Assembly (NCBI GenBank): GCA_015179125.1
Contig: WHVA01000414.1
Coordinates: 1 to 64,000 of the forward strand
From: Gautieria morchelliformis
Lineage: Eukaryota > Basidiomycota > Agaricomycetes > Gomphales > Gomphaceae
Length of the DNA stretch: 64,000 nt
Direction: 5' to 3'
The translations under genes were made by a program, and so were the position numbers. The stretch's first letter is position 1. Every line of letters begins with the position of its first letter. Of the stretch, positions 1 through 8,269 are shown one piece after another. The notes beneath the pieces were generated by a model. That model saw only the letters and a program-made list of their open reading frames with translations. It did no database searches and had not been told where the DNA came from.

Positions 1-1214
1 CGTAATGGAGGCCGAAGTCCCCTCGTTAGGGGTCTTCGCTGCCCGACCTTTAGAACCGCTACCGTGGTAGACTTGTTCTTTGGGCAGTCCTTGACGACGT
101 GGCCCTTGCTGCCGCAAAGCAGACAAAGGCCCTGGTCAACCTGACGTTGGCGTTCCTCAGGAAGTAGTTTGCCATCCTTCCCGAGCTTGCTCGATATGTC
201 AGGCTGACTCTTGTTGCTCGAAGAGTTGTTGTTGGAACCCTTGCCATTGTTGTTAGTCTTGTTGCGGTTCTTATTGTTATTGGAACCGCTGGAAGACTTG
301 TTGTTGTTAGTGGCATTGCTACTGGACTGATTAGCGACGCGTGCAGGCTGGGAGCTACGACCATTGATCATGGCGTCATATTCCTTATGCTCCCAGTAAC
401 GGCTGTCACATTCCAGTGCGAAGTTCCTAAGCTCGGCGAGGCTGCGGAATCGAGGGAAGTGAAGTAAGTCGTCCTTGATTTGTTTGGCCAAGCCCTTGTA
501 GGCGAAGTGTCGGAGGGGCGCATCGTTCCACTGTGTCCTAGTCGAAGCTCGGGCGAAGTCAAAAAAGAATCGCGCGGCCTTGTGGTGCTCTTTCATAACG
601 ATCTTCTCGAGGTCAATCTCAGCTTGGGCAGCGTTGTCGTATGGGCCGAAGTTTACCTCGAGCTCGGCCTTGAAGCTGTCCCAGTCCTCGAGCCAATCTG
701 GCTCGGGAAGGACTTCGCCGAGGATCGCCGGCTTGAAATACTGTAGAGCTGAGCCGGACAGGTAAGAAATAGCATACTGCACCTTCAAAGCCCCAGTCTT
801 GAACGCTGTGCCACGATCTCGGAAGTTGAGTACGCATTGAAGGAAGAAGGTGCAAAGCTTGGCCTGGTCAGTACCGTCATAACTATCCGGTTCCTTGACC
901 TTGGCTCATGCTTCGGACTCGCAAGGTTTCGCAAGCTTGATGAACACTCGACGCATAAGCTCGTTGTCCTCGAGGTTACTGAGGTCCTCGGGTGGCAGGT
1001 TGGGGAGGTCCCGATCGTTGTCAGAACCTCCAGAGCCATCACCTGGCTCACCTGAAGGGTCACCGGGGTTAGCCCTACATTTGCCTTTGTTACTAGGCTC
1101 GGCGGGGTCTGCGAGGGGTATCCCCGGGGATGGTGGTGAATCGTCGGGGGCTTCCGAGAAACATTGTTGTTCTGATATACCCTGAAGGGTGCGGCAACGA
1201 GTCATCATGGACAT
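1..1214 (-). pseudogene. Gypsy-1 Gag, 3' end outside window
   Basis: Gag nucleocapsid polyprotein of a Ty3/gypsy element; pol would lie left of the window. The frame opens at ATG 1214-1212 and is open to base 1 except for one TGA at 906-908. Seen: an acidic Pro/Ser-rich N-terminus, a capsid-like core resembling Gypsy-2 Gag (KVKEPDSYDG against KVHEPDQFDG), an Asn/Ser-rich linker, and a CCHC knuckle CLLCGSKGHVVKDC near 75-120. The TGA sits where related Gag proteins suggest basic residues, so CGA to TGA is likely. Otherwise the frame is clean, so the element is fairly young. Confidence 0.85.
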
Positions 1215-1251
1215 AGTGAAGAAAAGGGATACGTAAGCAGTCTGAAAATAC
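1215..1251 (-). other. Gypsy-1 leader and primer-binding region
   Basis: Short interval between the LTR end (minus strand ...TCGTAACA) and the Gag ATG. The bases just after the LTR (minus strand GTATTTTCAGACTGC) are where the primer-binding site must lie. I could not match them to a tRNA. Confidence 0.45.
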
Positions 1252-1601
1252 TGTTACGATACGATCCGTCGTAAGGTTGACCGAGGTCGGGGGCAAAACC
1301 CGAGGTCGGGGGCAAAACCCGAGGTAAGGTCCAAGGTCACAGGGCGAGGTTTGGATGGGGAAGTCGGAGGGGGACTAGGCTTCAGCTTATGTGCTGCGCC
1401 GACCCTATGCACGAGTCCCAACTTCGGAGGCAAACGAATAAGAGGCGAGGTTTGGCTTAAGAGGCAAGGCTTAGAAACTAGCTAGGGATCAAAGTCATAT
1501 GATAGGTGATTTTCAGACTGAGGAGTAGGAATGCATACAGGGGGGTTTATATACGAGCAAGAGTATGAGTCAGGGGTGAACATATTAGTGGAGGTCAGGG
1601 C
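1252..1601 (-). repeat. Gypsy-1 5' LTR, truncated by Copia-1 family insertion
   Basis: On the plus strand it starts TGTTACGATACG, the complement of an LTR end. It holds a TATA-like stretch (TATATAAA on the minus strand, near 1545-1555), a short tandem repeat of a CGAGGTCGGGGGCAAAAC unit near 1280-1325, and the U5 motif GCAGCACATAAGCTGAAGCC near 1395-1425. It ends where the Copia-1 LTR begins (TGTTGAATGG). A related plus-strand fragment lies at 35864-36192. Confidence 0.7.
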
Positions 1602-1942
1602 TGTTGAATGGTGATATTAGAAGCCCTATCCATTCTACATTTCCTCTAATTTTCTTGGTATTTTTCTCTCAAGTAGTTAGGGACTTCTTGTTGACTCTTT
1701 CCTTTGTATCTGCGCTTTTTGGCCTGCTTACATAAGCCAAAAAGCGCCAGCTAACAGCTGGGGAGTGTGGGAGGGTGCCCCTTATCTTGTGCACTCACCA
1801 CACATCCCCAGGTATGATGTATCTAGCTGTATAATCTGATCTTGTGCACTCACCACACATCCCCAGACCTGCTGGGGTGTTTGTTAGGCGTATCAGGCTT
1901 ATCTGGGTTGTTTTAAAGCTCCTATAACTTCGCTTTTTTACA
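1602..1942 (+). repeat. Copia-1 family LTR (copy A), plus orientation
   Basis: 341-bp LTR with TG...CA ends (TGTTGAATGG...TTTTTTACA). It is the inverted partner of the LTR at 1957-2295, with only about ten differences by eye. It is followed at once by a primer-binding site, so it reads as the 5' LTR of a second, otherwise lost, plus-strand Copia-1 that had entered the Gypsy-1 LTR. Confidence 0.8.
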
Positions 1943-1956
1943 GGTTATGGGCCCCG
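1943..1956 (+). other. Half-tRNA-iMet primer-binding site between facing LTRs
   Basis: GGTTATGGGCCCCG matches the primer site next to the right-hand LTR (7941-7954, minus strand). GGTTATGGGCC is complementary to the anticodon arm of initiator tRNA-Met, the half-tRNA priming known from Drosophila copia. Here it is the whole spacer between two inverted LTRs. Confidence 0.75.
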
Positions 1957-2295
1957 TGTAAAAAAGCGAAGTTATAGGAGCCTTACAACAAGCCTGATAA
2001 GCCTGATAAGCCTAACAAACACCCCAGCAGGTCTGGGGATGTGTGGTGAGTGCACAAGATCAGATTATACAGCTAGATACATCATACCTGGGGATGTGTG
2101 GTGAGTGCACAAGATAAGGGGCACCCTCCCACACTCCCCAGCTGTTAGCTGGCGCTTTTTGGCTTATGTAAGCAGGCCAAAAAGCGCAGATACAAAGGAA
2201 AGAGTCAACAAGAAGTCACTAACTACTGGATAGAAAAATACCAAGAAAATTAGAGGAAATGTAGAATGGATAGGGCTTCTAATATCACCATTCAA
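1957..2295 (-). repeat. Copia-1 3' LTR
   Basis: 339-bp LTR in minus orientation. It differs from the retained part of the right LTR (7955-8156) at about one position by eye, so the insertion is recent. A purine-rich tract (AGGTGGGAG on the minus strand, 2296-2304) directly precedes its TGTTGAATGG start, as expected for a polypurine tract. Confidence 0.85.
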
Positions 2296-2886
2296 CACTC
2301 CCACCTGATAATAGAGCTCTGCATTCCTACACCTCACAGCCTTTCAAGGAACACCGCCTCAATCACTTCCAGCTCATCCAATGTCCTCATCCGCAGCATC
2401 TCAAACCGCTCCTCTTCTAAAGCTCCCAAGTCTACGGCAGGAGTCACCTCTTCCACCCTCAGCATATCAGTCTTCATCCACCGTCGCAAAATCCCCGTTG
2501 CCCATAAGAACATGGCATGCCACCGATTCTTAATGCGAACTTGTGGTGTGAGTGGTATGAATGATATATGACTGCCTGAATGAGCAGTGTCACAAGGAGA
2601 TGATGGTAGGGTGTCGAAGCCGGGTGGTAGAAGGTCTGAATTGGACTGGGCAGTGACCGGTGACAAGTGTACTGGTGAGGGATATGTGATAGAAGGAGGT
2701 GGCGATGATTGGATGAAACTGATGGAATCGGGAGTAGATGGGTGCGCTGAGAGGCACATGGATATGCTGATTGCAAATGTACAGCGTTGGTAAAGATAAA
2801 ACAAGGTTTGGCGCAGTCTGAAAATAATTAGCAACTGTAAACTTTATTTACCGCTCCAGGCGCTAAACAATGCTCAGTGCAAATCA
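2296..2886 (-). other. Copia-1 3' untranslated region with polypurine tract and a small ORF
   Basis: 590 bp between the pol stop and the 3' LTR. The polypurine tract is 2296-2304. A sense-strand frame runs 2334-2834; its first ATG would give roughly 140 residues, Ser/Pro-rich at the start and charged at the end (ALEEERFEMLRMRTLDELEV). I do not recognise it, and it may be chance. Confidence 0.5.
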
Positions 2887-5800
2887 TTATAGCATTAGTC
2901 CTAGCATTTTCCTGCAGCGTTCAACCTTGACCTTTGTCAACGACTTTGTCAACATGTCCGCTGGCATCTCATCGGTGGGAATGTGAGCAACTGAGATTTT
3001 TCCTTCGGTGACCACATCTCTCAGCCAGTAGAAGCGCAAGTCTAGTTGCTTGAGTCTCCCGTGGTGTTCAGGATTCTTAGCAACTTGAACTGCTGACTGG
3101 TTATCAATGAAGAGTGTAGAGGAACCTCTAGGTTTCCACCCAAGCTCAGTGAACAAATTTCCCAACCAAAGGATCTCTTGGCCTGCCGAGACAGCCGCAA
3201 TGTATTCTGCCTCTGTGGTAGACAGAGTCACCATGGTCTGCAATTTTGTTCTCCAACTGATGGCTCCAGTTCCCATTTTAACCACATATGCACCGGTGGA
3301 TTTACCACAGTCTTTGTCTCCACCATGGTCTGCATCTGAATATGACGTAAACAGCTGGGTTGACTGTGTCAAGCCTGGCTTGTATGTCAGCTTGTAGTCA
3401 AGGGTGCCCTTCAGGTATTTGAAGAGGTGCTTGACAGCTGTCCAGTGTGCCATGCCAGGATTGGAGTTGAATCTGGCCAATACTCCCACCGCATATGCTA
3501 TGTCTGGACGGGTTGCAGTAGCCAAATAAAGCAAGGATCCCACTGCATGAATATATGGCTTGTCTTTCATGAATTCAACCTCCTCCGGTGTAGAGGGAGC
3601 CTGTTGAGTGGACAGCCTGCAGCCAGGATCCATAGGAGTAAAGACTCTATAGCAATCTGAATGGCCATATCGCTCCAGAAGGTCCAAGGTATACTGCTTC
3701 TGTGAGAGTGTGAGTGTGCGCTTGGCTCGGTCCCTCTCAATGGAAACTCCAAGGAGGAAAGACGTAGGACCGAGGTCCCTAAGTTTAAAACGCTTCTTCA
3801 GCTCATCCTTCACACGCCGCATGGCTTCCTTGGACTTGGATGCAATGGTCAAATCATCCACAAAGACGGGGATGATGACCTTATCATCACCCTTCTGGTA
3901 CACCCAAATGCTATGGTCACACCTCACTTTGACAAAGTCCATCTCCCGCAGCTCTTTATCGAGCTTCTGATGCCAGATTCTCCCAGATTGCTTCAGACCA
4001 TAGATGCCTTTGAGAAGCTTGAGGAAATCATCATAAGCACCCTGGTGGAACCCCTCTGGTTGCTCCATGTAAACTTCCTGATCAAGCTCTCCATTTAGGT
4101 ATGCAGATGAGATATCGATGCTCTCGAGCTCCATGCCTTCAATGGCGGCCATTGCAAGCACAGCACGCAATGCAGCCCATTTGGCAGTGGGCGCAAACGT
4201 CTCAGTGTAGTCGAAGCCAGGCCTCTGGGCATATCCTTTGGCAACCAACCTTCCTTTGTAGCGATCAATGGACCCATCGGCTTTTCGCTTGATGAGAAAC
4301 ACCCATCGACTGCCAATGGCCTTTCTGCCTGGGGGCAGTTTGGCAAGTTTCCAGGTGCCATTGTCAAGCTGAGCTTGGATCTCATCATATGCAGCTTTGA
4401 ACCAATATTCTGCATCAGGGCGTTTCATGGCCTCAGCAAATGACTTGGGATCTGTGCTGTGGGCAGAGACCTTGAGTGCAGCCTGGAATGCACACTCAAA
4501 GCCATCATGTGCACTGAGCACTGTATCAGTCTGAGCATGAGTATAAAGAGATTCTTCTCCAGAATCAGCAGGCTGGGAGGGTGCTGGAGATGACTCCTCC
4601 TGACTGCTAGATTCAATAGCAGGAGTTCCCTCTCTGTATGTGGTGGCTTCCCACCATCTGCCAGGAGGGCGTCGCTCTCGCAAAGGATACCTTCTTATTG
4701 GAGGTGGAGGTGTAACTCCCTCAGAGTCTGAGTCTGAGTCAGAGTGAGAATCATCCAAACCATCACTGGGGTCAGGGGAGACAGCTTCTGGAGGCTCTGG
4801 GAGAGGTGCAGGAACAGCTCCCACCTGATTAGGTATATCTCCCACCTTTTCCTGTACCTCTACCTGAGGTGGACATCGCTCCACTTCAATAGTAGTAGAT
4901 GGTTCTGGAGGGGGAACTTCTGGGAGTGGTGGGTGGGTTTCCCTTGTTAGACCTGGGAAGATACGCTCATCAAATTCAGCAGTGTTGCTGATGATAACCT
5001 TCCTGGTCAGAGGATTATAGAACATCCACCCTTTATACTCGGCAGGATAGCCAATAAAGACACATTTCTCGGTATGAGAACCAAGAGGTTTGCGCTTGTC
5101 CTTCTGGACATGAACATATGCTGTGCACCCAAAGACCCGTAAATGAGAGACATCTGGTTTACTTCCATAAAACACAGTGTAGGGAATTTCTCCCTGCAAT
5201 GCAGATGTGGGGGACCTATTTCTCACATGGACCAGGGCTGGCACAGCATAACTCCAGAAGGAAGTTGGAAGGTGAGATTCCGTGAGCATGGCAATGGCCT
5301 GCTCTTGGAGAGTCCTGTTAACACGCTCTGCTACCCCATTCTGATGGGGTTCATTCCGCACAGTGTGCTGGCATGCAATCCCAGCAGTAGCTAAGAACAT
5401 GTCAAATTCTGTGGACATGTACTCCCCTCCCTTGTCATCTCGCAATGTCTTTATCTTCTGAGACGTGGCATTCTCCACATATGCCTTGAACCGCTTGAAT
5501 GCATCAAACGCATCTGACTTTGCCTTCAGCTTGATGACCACCCATAGCCTGGTGGCATCATCAATGAAGGTAATCCAATACCGGTAACCATCCTGTGTGA
5601 CAGGCATGGGACCATGGAGGTCAGAATGGATTAGAACAAGTGGCTCAGTAGCATGGAAGTTTGCTGTCTTGTTTACTACCCGATGTTGTTTCCCTGCAAG
5701 GCAGGGCTCACAGATGGGGTCTGGTGTTGCCTGTGACTTGATAGTCAGACCAGTGACCAGCTCCTTTGACACCAAATGATGGACATGAGGAAAGTTCAAG

Positions 5801-6321
5801 TGTCCAAAACGACGGTGCCATAATGTTATGTCCAGAGGACATGTGCTGATCAGCCCGGCAAATTCTGTCATTGGCTGTGTGAGACCATCTAAGTGGGCTG
5901 TATTGTTTCCAGTTACTGTGGCAGTGAAGAGGAGGCTGCCTTGCCGATTGAACAACATCTTGTCTCCCACAATGGACACATGGAAGTGTTTATGTCGAGT
6001 TAAATACAAGACAGACAGGAGGTTACTTCTCAGAAGGGGGACATGCAAGACTCTTTCAAATTCCAGCAGACGCTTAGGTAGTCCATTTACAACTGGCTTA
6101 AACCTCACAGATACAACCTCCGCTGAATGGATGGTTTGGCCATCTGCAAGACGAATGGGTATTTCAAGGGGTTGGTAAGTTGTGAACCAGTGACGATGAG
6201 GTGTCATATGTGAAGAGGCACCTGTGTCTGCAATCCAGTCAGCACTCGCCTCGACAATGAGGGCATTTGTGGGACTAGTGGGATCTGGGAGAGAGATACT
6301 TGCATTGCCTGCAAATTCCAC
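2887..6321 (-). CDS. Copia-1 Pol: protease, integrase, reverse transcriptase, RNase H
   Basis: Copia-order polyprotein of about 1144 residues. Protease motif ADTGASSHMTPH (about 31-42). GAG-pre-integrase zinc finger: H-x-x-x-H in WHRRFGHLNFPH (about 168-179) then CEPC. Integrase catalytic D, D, E in HSDLHGP (about 232), RDDKGGEY (about 294) and NGVAER (about 328). Acidic/proline linker (about 480-600). Reverse transcriptase with FVDD (820-823). RNase H with SYSDADHGG (about 982) and TTEAEYIA. The frame continues directly from Gag through a TAG at 6322-6324, and its apparent first codon is GTG, so it is probably made as Gag-Pol by stop readthrough or was one ORF before a mutation. Confidence 0.93.
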   Translation of the reverse strand: MEFAGNASISLPDPTSPTNALIVEASADWIADTGASSHMTPHRHWFTTYQPLEIPIRLADGQTIHSAEVVSVRFKPVVNGLPKRLLEFERVLHVPLLRSNLLSVLYLTRHKHFHVSIVGDKMLFNRQGSLLFTATVTGNNTAHLDGLTQPMTEFAGLISTCPLDITLWHRRFGHLNFPHVHHLVSKELVTGLTIKSQATPDPICEPCLAGKQHRVVNKTANFHATEPLVLIHSDLHGPMPVTQDGYRYWITFIDDATRLWVVIKLKAKSDAFDAFKRFKAYVENATSQKIKTLRDDKGGEYMSTEFDMFLATAGIACQHTVRNEPHQNGVAERVNRTLQEQAIAMLTESHLPTSFWSYAVPALVHVRNRSPTSALQGEIPYTVFYGSKPDVSHLRVFGCTAYVHVQKDKRKPLGSHTEKCVFIGYPAEYKGWMFYNPLTRKVIISNTAEFDERIFPGLTRETHPPLPEVPPPEPSTTIEVERCPPQVEVQEKVGDIPNQVGAVPAPLPEPPEAVSPDPSDGLDDSHSDSDSDSEGVTPPPPIRRYPLRERRPPGRWWEATTYREGTPAIESSSQEESSPAPSQPADSGEESLYTHAQTDTVLSAHDGFECAFQAALKVSAHSTDPKSFAEAMKRPDAEYWFKAAYDEIQAQLDNGTWKLAKLPPGRKAIGSRWVFLIKRKADGSIDRYKGRLVAKGYAQRPGFDYTETFAPTAKWAALRAVLAMAAIEGMELESIDISSAYLNGELDQEVYMEQPEGFHQGAYDDFLKLLKGIYGLKQSGRIWHQKLDKELREMDFVKVRCDHSIWVYQKGDDKVIIPVFVDDLTIASKSKEAMRRVKDELKKRFKLRDLGPTSFLLGVSIERDRAKRTLTLSQKQYTLDLLERYGHSDCYRVFTPMDPGCRLSTQQAPSTPEEVEFMKDKPYIHAVGSLLYLATATRPDIAYAVGVLARFNSNPGMAHWTAVKHLFKYLKGTLDYKLTYKPGLTQSTQLFTSYSDADHGGDKDCGKSTGAYVVKMGTGAISWRTKLQTMVTLSTTEAEYIAAVSAGQEILWLGNLFTELGWKPRGSSTLFIDNQSAVQVAKNPEHHGRLKQLDLRFYWLRDVVTEGKISVAHIPTDEMPADMLTKSLTKVKVERCRKMLGLML

Positions 6322-7152
6322 CTAGCTAGCTTCCTCCTCCTGCTCAGCCTGCTTGGCCTGCTCTGGCTTCTTCTTCCCCTTGTCTTTCTTCTTAGCCTTC
6401 CTCTCCTTGGCTTCCTGCTCAGCCTGACGCTTTGCATCCCTATATTTGAAGCAAGTTTCCAATGTGTGGCCAGATCTAGAGCAGAAGTCGCAAGTAGAGG
6501 ATGACTGTGGAGTCTGGGCAATCTGAGCAGATTTCATGGCAATAGTAGTAGAATCAGTGCCACGTGGAGCACGGTTCTGCTGTTCCAAGATCATAGCTTC
6601 TTTGACAGTCTGATAGTCAAACTGAGGAAGCAACATGAGGGCAGATTTGAACGCAGTATACTCCTCAGGGAGTGCCCTGATGAGTGCCATAGCAGCCAGT
6701 TCTCCGTCCATGTCATCAATGGTGAAGTTGGGTGGACGCAAATCCTGAACCTTGTTTATGGCGTCATCAACTCTGGTCATGAGAGCATTGAGCGTCTCAT
6801 CATCCTGTTTCCTGATGCTGAACAACCCGTCCAAAGCATTAAACCTGGTGGCAGGACGCTTCTGGAGGTGCACAGACTCCAGTTTGCGCCACATTTGCAC
6901 AGGATCCTCCTCCAAGCCCTTGACATGGACTTTCTGAGACGCTTCCAAGGCCAGATATATCTGTCCCGCTGCAATATCCCTGTCCTTCCTCCAGGACTTT
7001 AACTCTGCCATATCTGAGACGCCAGGCTGAGTATATTCTCCCTTGACCAGACTCCAGACCTCTTTGGTCATAAGCAATGCACGCATCTCCCCCACCCATG
7101 TATTATAGTTTCCCTCCCCAAGTTTAGTGACACGGTCACCGTCCTTTCCCAT
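6322..7152 (-). CDS. Copia-1 Gag
   Basis: 276-residue Gag from ATG 7152-7150. It has a UBN2-like capsid region (start MGKDGDRVTKLGEGNYNTW), a CCHC knuckle CDFCSRSGHTLETC (about 221-234), and a Lys/Glu-rich tail. It ends at TAG 6324-6322 in the same frame as Pol. An upstream extension lacks an ATG, so the later ATG is chosen. Its role is to package element RNA in virus-like particles. Confidence 0.88.
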   Translation of the reverse strand: MGKDGDRVTKLGEGNYNTWVGEMRALLMTKEVWSLVKGEYTQPGVSDMAELKSWRKDRDIAAGQIYLALEASQKVHVKGLEEDPVQMWRKLESVHLQKRPATRFNALDGLFSIRKQDDETLNALMTRVDDAINKVQDLRPPNFTIDDMDGELAAMALIRALPEEYTAFKSALMLLPQFDYQTVKEAMILEQQNRAPRGTDSTTIAMKSAQIAQTPQSSSTCDFCSRSGHTLETCFKYRDAKRQAEQEAKERKAKKKDKGKKKPEQAKQAEQEEEAS

Positions 7153-7954
7153 GACGCAGTCAACTAACACTAATAACTGAAAGATGAGCAGTTGTGACAC
7201 TCCCCAACTCACTGGGATGACTACCAGGATATTGTCAGGTGAGATAAAAGGTGACTCAACAGAGAGAACACCCCCAACAGTTCAAATCTATAACACAGCA
7301 GTGTCAGAGACGACACAAGGACCTAAAATCAAAGGGAAGAAATGGGTTGCAAGTGAGGGAATGGCGGAGAAAATGTGAATTGCCGGCCAGGATTTGATCC
7401 AAATGACAAATGGATTTGACCAAACGAAAGAGCGCCCTTCACTTAGTCTTGGACAAGTGGGAGGCGCCTATGAGCACACCAGTGGAGGCTCAGGGAAGCA
7501 GAATTTGCAGAAGTGTTCAGAACAGCAAGATGAGCACAAATTCAAGATTTGACCTTTGCAGCCTAACCCTTCAAGCTAATCCCTCAAATCTTGGACCCAG
7601 ACCTTCTCAGGAGCGTCAATTACCCCCCTAGCTATCCAAATAAGCGCCCAGATAAGCGGTTGGAGGATGGGGTCCAAAAAGTGCGAAAATGCAGGCAATG
7701 AGGAGGCTGATAAGGGCACAAAAGGTGGATGGAGGTCCTGGGAGGTGTCCTGGGTGGATGTGGAGGTGCTGAAGCGATTGGTGACACTATCAGAGGTCCT
7801 AGGAGCTTATCAGGGGGTCCTGAGGCGAAATCTGAGGGGATAAATGAGGACCAAGGGTGGCAGCAATGACAGAGGAGGTGTAGGAGGTGCAGGAGGTGTC
7901 TGATAAGGCTTTAGATTGTCCTGTAGGGCAGTTTAAAGGCCGGGGCCCATAACC
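7153..7954 (-). other. Copia-1 leader and half-tRNA primer-binding site
   Basis: About 790 nt of leader with no convincing coding frame. The primer-binding site GGTTATGGGCCCCG is at 7954-7941 on the minus strand, directly after the LTR end ...TTTTTTACA. Confidence 0.75.
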
Positions 7955-8156
7955 TGTAAAAAAGCGAAGTTATAGGAGCCTTACAACAAGCCTGATAAGC
8001 CTGATAAGCCTAACAAACACCCCAGCAGGTCTGGGGATGTGTGGTGAGTGCACAAGATCAGATTATACAGCTAGATACATCATACCTGGGGATGTGTGGT
8101 GAGTGCACAAGATAAGGGGCACTCTCCCACACTCCCCAGCTGTTAGCTGGCGCTTT
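7955..8156 (-). repeat. Copia-1 5' LTR, 5'-truncated
   Basis: About 202 bp matching 1957-2157. The outer ~135 bp (TGTTGAATGG...) are missing; the sequence passes directly into Gypsy-2 LTR at ...GGCGCTTTAGTTCATTG. Confidence 0.85.
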
Positions 8157-8269
8157 AGTTCATTGGGGGCGCAACCTATAAGTTGAAGCCGCTGTCCTTT
8201 CCAGTTCCGACTTAGTGGAAATCTCGATACGTAACAGTAGTATCTGATTCCCACCCGATAACTATCACT
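8157..8269 (+). repeat. Gypsy-2 5' LTR remnant, primer region and leader
   Basis: Bases 8157-8236 match the last ~80 bp of the 3' LTR (both end GATACGTAACA style), including the U5 motif GCAACCTATAAGTTGAAGCC. The primer site must start at 8237 (GTAGTATCTGATTCCCAC); I could not name its tRNA. Only 33 nt separate the LTR end from the Gag ATG. Confidence 0.8.

Larger units (their letters stand above)
1957..8156 (-). mobile_element. Copia-1: nearly complete Ty1/copia element
   Basis: Order on the minus strand: truncated 5' LTR (8156-7955), half-tRNA PBS, about 790-nt leader, Gag, Pol, 3' untranslated region, polypurine tract, 3' LTR. Gag and Pol are intact apart from one in-frame TAG between them. 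It lies 14 nt downstream of another Copia-1 LTR in opposite orientation. Its 5' LTR is fused to a truncated Gypsy-2 LTR near 8156, so the element lost its outer end. Confidence 0.9.

Noticed and set aside
1602..2295. The palindrome as a DNA transposon with long terminal inverted repeats
   Set aside because: Each arm is a whole Copia LTR with TG...CA ends, and the spacer is the copia primer site.
2834..2870. 34-nt intron (GTAAAT...TTTTCAG) linking Copia-1 pol to a downstream ORF
   Set aside because: Shorter than the other introns seen here (47-68 nt) and upstream of it pol already ended. Splice-like words alone are weak support.
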